In this document: in pieces, positions 58,120 to 64,000 of the stretch
How the letters are laid out: each line of letters opens with the position of its first letter
How positions within the stretch are numbered: the stretch's first letter is position 1
DNA from: Mesodorylaimus sp. YZB2_4
Lineage: Eukaryota > Nematoda > Enoplea > Dorylaimida > Dorylaimidae
Assembly (NCBI GenBank): GCA_030248295.1
Contig: JASANH010000497.1
Coordinates: 1-64,000, forward strand
Length of the DNA: 64,000 bases
Reading direction: 5' to 3'
Position numbers and translations under genes: made by a program
The notes under the pieces: model-generated
What the model was told of the DNA's origin: nothing
Database searches by the model: none
The model's input: the letters and a program-made list of their open reading frames with translations, nothing else

Positions 58120-58310
58120 CCCTGTGTCCAGCATTCCTGGCGGCCGGGAGGTGGTTACATGGCCCTGGCTGGCAGACGTCAACCCGTCCGATTGATGTTT
58201 CAGCGGCAGTTAGCCGCGAGACTCGCCTTCCTCCAGTCGGAGTTTCTTGTCGCAGAGACTTCTTCCTTTTACCCCCTGCCTGGGTGCACTGGTCACGTAG
58301 GTCACTGAGC
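58120..58310 (+). repeat. Dispersed repeat D, copy 3
   Basis: Best match to 34995-35190: CCTGGCGGCCGGGAG, CAGACGTCAACCC, GCCGCGAGACTCGCCT, CCTCCAGTCGGAGTTTCTTG, GCCTGGGTGCACTGGTCAC. Confidence 0.7.
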
Positions 58311-58589
58311 AAAAACAAAACGAAAACTCTTTTTCAAAAAGCACGTGTTGTCGAAAAGGTTATTTTGCTGCAAGCGATCAATCAAACTTTTTGTATCGTC
58401 GCATCCTTGCAAAACAAAATCAGAGTCGAGATCTGATCCATTCCAGCCTTGCAGCTAAGCAGAGAAATCCTGAGGCGCAAATTTCAACCATGAGACATAT
58501 TCCAAGGGAATATTTTCGAGTATCGGCCTAGTGGTTCGCTTTCTCGAGAAACCTGACGATTCCACGCATCTGCTTTGTAGACACCAGCG

Positions 58590-59061
58590 CCCAGAGGAGC
58601 GTGCAGCGGTTCGGCATCGTCTCTCCGCATTGCTCGGTAGTGCGGCTGGACTCGTCCCAGGGTCCATCGCCAGTTTGACAGGCATGCACGTCTGTCCGGG
58701 GATCAGGAACTGGTCTGGCTCTCCTGTCAGGGCTGGCGTGATCGAGGTGGAGTGTCCGGTCTGGTGTGCAGGGTCGCACTGAGTTCCTGGTCTGAACTGC
58801 TGTGAGCACTCGAGCCTCGGGTCCGTCAGACGGCTGTTCCCCCAATTGTGAGTCTACCCTGCCCTTGTGGTGTACGGCCTATAAACTCAGCGCGAGGTGC
58901 CTGCGTGGGATCGTTCCTGACTTGAGCCCTCCTCTGGTCAGCCCCAGGGCAAGCCAAGGAATTCATGGAGGGTGATGAAGGTCGGTTTGTGAACCATAAA
59001 CCCCGCTGACCTTGCACCCCAGGCCGTAAGTAATTCGCCAGCTACCCTAGAGGTGCTCCGG
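58590..59061 (+). mobile_element. SINE family B, copy 3 (fragmented)
   Basis: Head-like GGTAGTGCGGCTGGACTCGTC with a mutated B box (GGGTCCATCGCC) at 58.63-58.67 kb. The body words CGCTGACCTTGCACCCCAGG and GAGGTGCTCCGG appear only at 59.0-59.06 kb, so about 0.3 kb of other sequence lies between. Confidence 0.45.
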
Positions 59062-59063
59062 AG

Positions 59064-59790
59064 GCATATTTCAAATGTGTACCCTGCTAGGCAGACACGC
59101 GTCAAAGGCGGCGGCAGCGACTGTTTGCGACTGCAACGAAACCGTGTGCGCGGTCGCAGAGCACTGGCCGTGCGTGGGTGCTCGCACGCTTAGAAAACAC
59201 AACGGACAGAAACAACTTTTGCTCGATAGCTATGAAGTCGAGGAAATACAAGACTAATAAGCCTGAGCCTAGGATGAGAAAGGAAATGATAAGATATGAG
59301 AGAAGAAGCAGGGAGTCGGCTGCGATAACCACTAAAAATTGAACCCTTCTTTACCTACTTGCAATTACTTACTGTCTGTGTCCAATTCGTATGTGCAAAT
59401 ACTTGGGGATCATTAGCGCAGAGCTCGCTTCTTAACTAACCCTGGGAAATGACTTCCCTGTAAACGAGCTAGTAGGTAGGCCTACGAGTCACTTTTTCTG
59501 CGTCTACAGAAGGCGTTTGCATCATCGAAGTACGAAATACAACTGCTTGCTTGCTCATATCTTATCACTTCCTTTCTCATCCTAGGCTTAGGCTTATTAG
59601 TCTTGTATTTCCTCGATTGCATAGCTATCGAATAAAAGTTGTTTCTGTCCGTTGTGTTTTCTAAGCGTGCGAGCACCCACGCACGGCCAGTGCTCTGCGA
59701 CCGCGCACACGATTTCGTTGCAGTCGCAAACAGTCGCTGCCGCCGCCTTTGACGCGTGTCTGCCTAGCAGGGTACACATTTGAAATATGC
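59064..59790. mobile_element. Inverted-repeat element, 0.73 kb, 233-bp arms
   Basis: 59064-59296 and 59562-59790 are inverted copies (GCATATTTCAAATGTGTACCC, CTGCTAGGCAGACACGCGTC, GCGTGGGTGCTCGCACGC, CTCGAGGAAATACAAGACTA variants). The centre (59297-59561) is repeat E, which in another copy (35.2-37.7 kb) hosts the MULE. No coding capacity. Probably a non-autonomous DNA transposon; a clear target duplication was not found. Confidence 0.7.
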
Positions 59791-60352
59791 TGTCCACGGG
59801 TTTGGGGGAAATTGGGGCTGCGCGGGGCCTAAACCACAAAAAATTTAAAAAAATGTCATGATGAGGACAAAAGGCGGGCACTATGCCAGAATTTGAATTT
59901 TCCGACCTTCAAATGAAATATTATGACGAATGATAACGCCGGAAGACATTTAGTAGAGCTCATGGATGCGTTAGCCATGTTACTGACTCGAGAAATATCT
60001 AGAACAGACTCTGGAAATCTCTAGAACATCCAGAATTTTCTGTAGAGAATCCTGATGGAGGCTTAGGACGCCTAGAGTCTAGCGATATGACTTCTAGCAT
60101 CTAGAGATTTCTCAGAAATCTTTATCTCCAGAGACCAATGATTCCTAGCCTTTCCCACGGCATAGGATGTATGTGGATCTAAAGCAGTTTGCAACAGTAC
60201 AAGGCCGCTGGCTACTGGGCCACTTGCGCAAAGCTAAATTACTTTTCAAAAGCTAGGGAAAATGGTAGTACATTTAACAGAAGAAGATGCAGGCCGGTAA
60301 GTCTTAAAAACAGAATTGCTTCTCAGCCTTCATCAATCTAAAAGTTTTTACT
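59791..60352. other. No gene recognised
   Basis: Contains a run of TCTAGA-type words (60.0-60.12 kb: CTCTGGAAATCTCTAGAAC and relatives) but nothing coding. Confidence 0.35.
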
Positions 60353-60900
60353 TCAGTCATATTCGTAAGGCAAAAGATCAGTTGCATACAGAGCATCGCC
60401 TGACGGAATCAAAAAAAACTTTTGAACAACATCTTCGATATTACACAAACGAATCGTGTCAGTTCGATCAACACGCTTGAAAAACCTTCCATAAGAATAA
60501 GCATCATACAGGGCTCGCAAAGCCATATTAGCTGGTGGCATCACATAATCCGCTACTGTTCCTCGACATTTGAATTTTTGTGCGCAACATAAACGTCAGC
60601 GCCACAGGAAACGAACTCAATAATCTCTCCATAAATGCACAATCTCTTACCAGGTATCTTAAGAGAAACCAATGTGCTGGCAGTCGGGGTCCGAGGCGGC
60701 TTGTAATACAAGGTTGAATGTAATTGTAGCCCTTTCACTACTGCCCGCAATCCAAAAGCGACATCATCAAAATTCATACCAAAGAAGGGCTTCAAATCAT
60801 GCGCAATTTCATCAGGAATGCTGGTGCACTTATCGAGCAATTCAACAGAGGTGCCTGCTGTGTAAGTCTTCGTCCATCGTGAAAACATTTTTTGAAGCAA
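60353..60900 (-). pseudogene. Transposase C-terminal remnant, CACTA/DUF4218-like (tentative)
   Basis: Reads MFSRWTKTYTAGTSVELLDK, LKPFFGMNFDDVAFGLRAVV, LHSTLYYKPPRTPTASTLVS, GKRLCIYGEIIEFVSCGAD and, after a one-base change near 60.56 kb, VADYVMPPANMALRALYDAY, DTIRLCNIEDVVQKFFLIP and ALYATDLLPYEYD. The order (L.S..Y....R..S..V..  YG.I..F ... I.L..I......IP....Y...L...YE.D) resembles the tail of animal EnSpm/CACTA-type transposase proteins. The catalytic core is not here. I am unsure of the family. Confidence 0.4.
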
Positions 60901-60975
60901 ATCAGAGACAGTTGCCAGCTTGATTTTTGACCCAAGACATTGCAGTAACTGTTACTCGCCTTGCCAGTTGCTGGT

Positions 60976-62222
60976 AGCGTTGTTACAGTTAACTAAAACT
61001 GAAACTGAATCTCCTCGCCAAAACTGAATTCGACTGTAACTGAATCTTTTTAGAATCAGTTAAATTCAGTTTTCGAGTTACTACTCTTCCGAAAATTAGT
61101 AATCTGTTTGCGGATGTTCGTGCAGATCTCAAAGAGAAACGAAACGCAGCTGGACGAATTGCTGGTTAGAATTATCTTACTCGCGAGTTGGAGGTGTATT
61201 TTGTTATCCTTAAAGCGCTAGTTATCATTAATAAAAGATGATTCGAATTTTGGTCCAAATGTAGAGAAGCTGCAAAATGTTCACGAATATTGTAGTGCTT
61301 CATTATTTCCTGCGGGCTAGCGCCGAGTGAAAGAAGTTATAAGCTAGGCGAGGTCCAAGTTGAAAAGCAGTCGGTACAGTATCATAAAATAAAAGCACCT
61401 ACAGTTTATGAAAAAGGGTTTCTTCAGTTTCAATCATTTTATTACAAACATTTTAAAGTTATATCTTCTTGATCTTAGAAAGCTTTACCAACCAGTGAGT
61501 TGAACTTCTTGACATGCTTACGTCATGTTATCGTCAGCAGCGGTCAGCTCCTAAAATTTTGCGGGTTTCTTAAATTCGTGTGCTGCGAGGCGACAGAAAG
61601 TTGAGAAAGACTCGCAGGGCTCTCCTAAACCCGCTGTTATGGGCCTTGGTTCCGTCTTCCAGCCATCTGGTACTGAATTTTTTGGCACAGAAGACCCGAG
61701 GAAGCGAAAAATGTTTCCAAAAATTTGCAGGACTTCGTCCGCTGACCTCTGCTGAGTAGTTGCCCAAACGAGCTAAATATTTTGCGCAGAGCTTTCTTTC
61801 GGACTAAAAGAAATTACAATCATGAGCTATGGCACTAGAATTAGAACGGTTACAAGGTTCAGGTACTTGGTCTGCCTGCGGATTTATTGGTGGGTGGACT
61901 GTTGAGACATGGTCGTGCATCGCTGTGCTCGCAAAGGACCCTCTGGTGTTGACTTTGGTCTTTACTGCGCCCTGTGAGCTGTTTAAAGTCTGAAATGCGG
62001 AAGAGTAGTTATTTAAATACAGAAAAGTGGAGATTGTTCTCGTCAAGTGTTCACATCTAGATGCGAAATGCTTTATAAGGAAAAACTGAATCATTTAGTT
62101 AAATTCAGTTGACTGAATCTTTTGAGATACAGTTAACTGTAACTGAAACTGAATCTATTCGGAGATTCAGTTAACTTAACTGAAAGTGAAACTGAATCTT
62201 TTTTCAAAACTGTATCAACGCT
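60976..62222. mobile_element. Non-autonomous TIR element with ACTGAATC-rich ends
   Basis: Tips AGCGTTGTTACAGTT (60976-60990) and the inverse of AGCGTTGATACAGTT (62208-62222), one mismatch in 15. Behind both tips are arrays of ACTGAAACTGAATCT or AATCAGTTAAATTCAGTT words (60990-61085; 62085-62207). The 1-kb interior shows no domain. No target duplication was clear. Confidence 0.6.
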
Positions 62223-64000
62223 AGTTCGTTCCACGGACCCGCCTGATTGAATGATCTTCGCTCCAAACCTTTCCCGTGTTAATGCGGGGTGTCGATCGAA
62301 TGCGTCCATGGACATCCTGCTGTGCAGAAGGTTCTACCCACAGAAAAGACGATTCCGCGCAAAAAGAGCGCAAAGATTCAGGAGATGTATAGGCGAAAGT
62401 GAGCAAGCAATTTGTGGTTGATGACTATTAATATCGTTCGTTGTCCAGTTTGACTCTCGACCCAAACATCTCGGACTCAAAGTCAAATAAGTCATGTTAG
62501 ATCTCGCTGTGTTGAACGAATGCGCACAATCACGGGTGCCATCAACCATAAGCTCGAGCAGTCGTGAAAAGAAGGATGAAATCAAAGAGCGAGCAGCTGC
62601 CACGAAAGATGCGACATTGCCGCTCCACAATCGATTTGTCAGCCGGCTTCAAGGCCCCAATAGCCTATCACAATCCCTCAAGGCGCACTTATAGTCGACA
62701 AAATTTCTACTCCCCGACGAACGGGAGCACACTTACGGATCAAACTGATGAGAGCTGGCGCGTCGCAGCGGCACAGTGTGCCAGTGTGCCATTTCGTTGC
62801 AGTCGCGAAGCTTGTGTGCGCAGTGCCGCCCAAAAAATTCAAACAGTTGAAGATACACACGGCATTCTAGCTTTGGGGGAATTTTGCTGTCAGTACAGAC
62901 GGATGAAAGCAATGTCTTTCGTGAGGATAGCTCTTTCATTTGCGTTGTCTGCAAATTTTTTGCATCGGCGTTTTGATAAGAAATAAAAAATTGCAAACAA
63001 CGGACAATTTAATCGACTAGAAATGATAACCTTTACCTACCAGTTTGTACCATATCAACAAAACATAAAATCTGCTTGAGCTAGATCAACAAATTCACAC
63101 TCCACCACTTATATTCTTTGGAGACACAGCAACTGTGGATCTGCTCATCGCATTCGCCCAGGCATTCTTGCTGCTCCCTCGTCCCTTCTACGAGCTAGTC
63201 ACTCCACGAGTATCAACAAACAAGTTCCCCATCGGTCAGGGTCCAAATCAGATTCTTGTTTAATTCCAAAAAAAAATAAATTATATTTACTTGCGTTCTT
63301 TCGGGACGCGCCTTTTTGCCAGCGAAGAGAAAAGACGGGGCACTGCTTATTTTGAAAAATTCAATGTTGCAAGGATGTCGTTGTTTTTGGGAACAAATCA
63401 TCGCCCACTCGTCAGCGTGGTCCGGGCTTGGGCAGACTCCCACTCGCTCCTCCACCATGAATCAAAGCCTCGAATGTGGCTATCGGTCGGGCGGGACACC
63501 ATTTAGCGGGCTCCAAGCGAAAGGGCATAGACGGAGTGAGAGTTCCGATGCCAAAATGGGACCCATTTTGGTGAGATTGATCGTGAGCATCACATTTTCT
63601 CGACTGATACTTGAAAGTATTTTTTAGTCTCTCCGTGCCTTCCCGCCCCGACCGATGCCCAAAGTCGGGGTTTTGATTTTGTGTGGAGGCACCTGAAAGC
63701 TAGTGCGAGTTTACCAGGGCCTGGAAGACGCTGACGAGTCGATCAGGTCTTCGTCTTCAGTGCCAGCAAGCTCTGGATCGCCACGTGCGCCACCAGCCTC
63801 GGCCTGACTTTGGCCTTGATCCCTGGCAGGTACCCTCCTGATGCAATCATGCCAGTGGGATTCACGAGTCGTTCACTCTGATTTTGTCAGTCAGTCGAAT
63901 GTGTACATTTGTGTTCGGCGTTCTCTTAATCTGCGCCCCGTCAATCCGTGCCCTGTCCACACGACCCCTTTCAATCCGTGCCTTTTCAATCGACTGAATC
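62223..64000. other. No gene recognised; scattered repeats
   Basis: Frames at 62.49-62.99 kb and 63.2-63.6 kb have no domain. A minus-strand bit near 63.12-63.20 kb (EGTREQQECLGECDEQIHSC) is cysteine-rich and reminiscent of the PAN helix in the 55-kb gene, but too short to call. 62.77-62.83 kb (CGTTGCAGTCGCGAAGC, GTGTGCGCAGT) resembles arms of the 59-kb element. CACGAGTCGTTCA(C/T)TCTG at 63.86 kb recurs at 56.78 kb, and CAATCCGTGCC recurs near the window end. Confidence 0.35.

Noticed and set aside
62494-62986. 140-residue basic open frame as a gene
   Set aside because: No domain, two overlapping frames equally open, and part of it resembles arms of the 59-kb repeat.
63085-63260. Additional PAN-domain exon on the minus strand
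   Set aside because: Only about 20 residues look cysteine-patterned, with a stop soon after and no convincing splice sites.

Overview
This is a repeat-dominated piece of an animal genome, most likely an invertebrate. Pointers are short spliceosomal introns (about 60 bases in the MULE, GT..AG), a metazoan-type MESH1/HDDC3 exon, PAN/apple and C-type lectin-like secreted proteins, and BEL/Pao and Ty3/gypsy LTR elements next to L1/Tx1-like LINEs, MULE, Merlin and tRNA-derived SINEs. I cannot name the species. Host genes are few. The only one whose exons all join in frame is a four-exon secreted PAN-domain gene (57369 down to 55191, minus strand). Others are single exons or decayed genes: a C-type lectin-like exon (14.96 kb), a PAN terminal exon (16.5 kb), the last MESH1 exon (34.6 kb, minus), a lysine-rich gene end (33.5-34.2 kb, minus) and a secreted VWA-like protein (38.9-39.9 kb).

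Layout. 1-10.3 kb: a tandem satellite of about 182 bp, split by a BEL/Pao element (2402-8447) with both LTRs and a 5-bp target duplication. 10.4-13.5 kb: a decayed Ty3/gypsy element running into an LTR-like sequence. 14.9-16.8 kb: lectin-like and PAN exons. 18.7-26.8 kb: two tail-to-tail LINE copies of one family; the right copy is split by a 4.55-kb foldback transposon (21973-26519). That transposon's long inverted arms are packed with tandem repeats and enclose a C2H2 zinc-finger/acidic gene. 27-34.8 kb: unidentified exon-like segments, LINE leader repeats, a SINE and minus-strand host gene ends. 35.26-37.5 kb: an intron-containing FLYWCH/MULE transposon with an 11-bp target duplication. 38.9-39.9 kb: the VWA-like gene. 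40.9-41.85 kb: the satellite again, reversed. 42-45.2 kb: LINE pieces. 45.6-47.8 kb: SINEs. 48.1-50.8 kb: a second gypsy fossil interrupted by a 5'-truncated LINE. 51.2-52.3 kb: a MITE and a Merlin transposase remnant. 54.9-57.4 kb: a SINE and the PAN gene. 58-64 kb: SINEs, a 0.73-kb inverted-repeat element, a CACTA-like transposase tail and a TIR element.

Insertion order can be read locally. The foldback element and the MULE each sit inside a repeat whose other copy in this window still carries the unfilled site, so both boundaries are fixed by direct comparison. The BEL element is younger than the satellite it splits, and the 49.5-kb LINE is younger than the gypsy it splits. There is no sign of a coordinated pathway. 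The host genes recognised are mostly secreted or extracellular domain proteins, plus MESH1.
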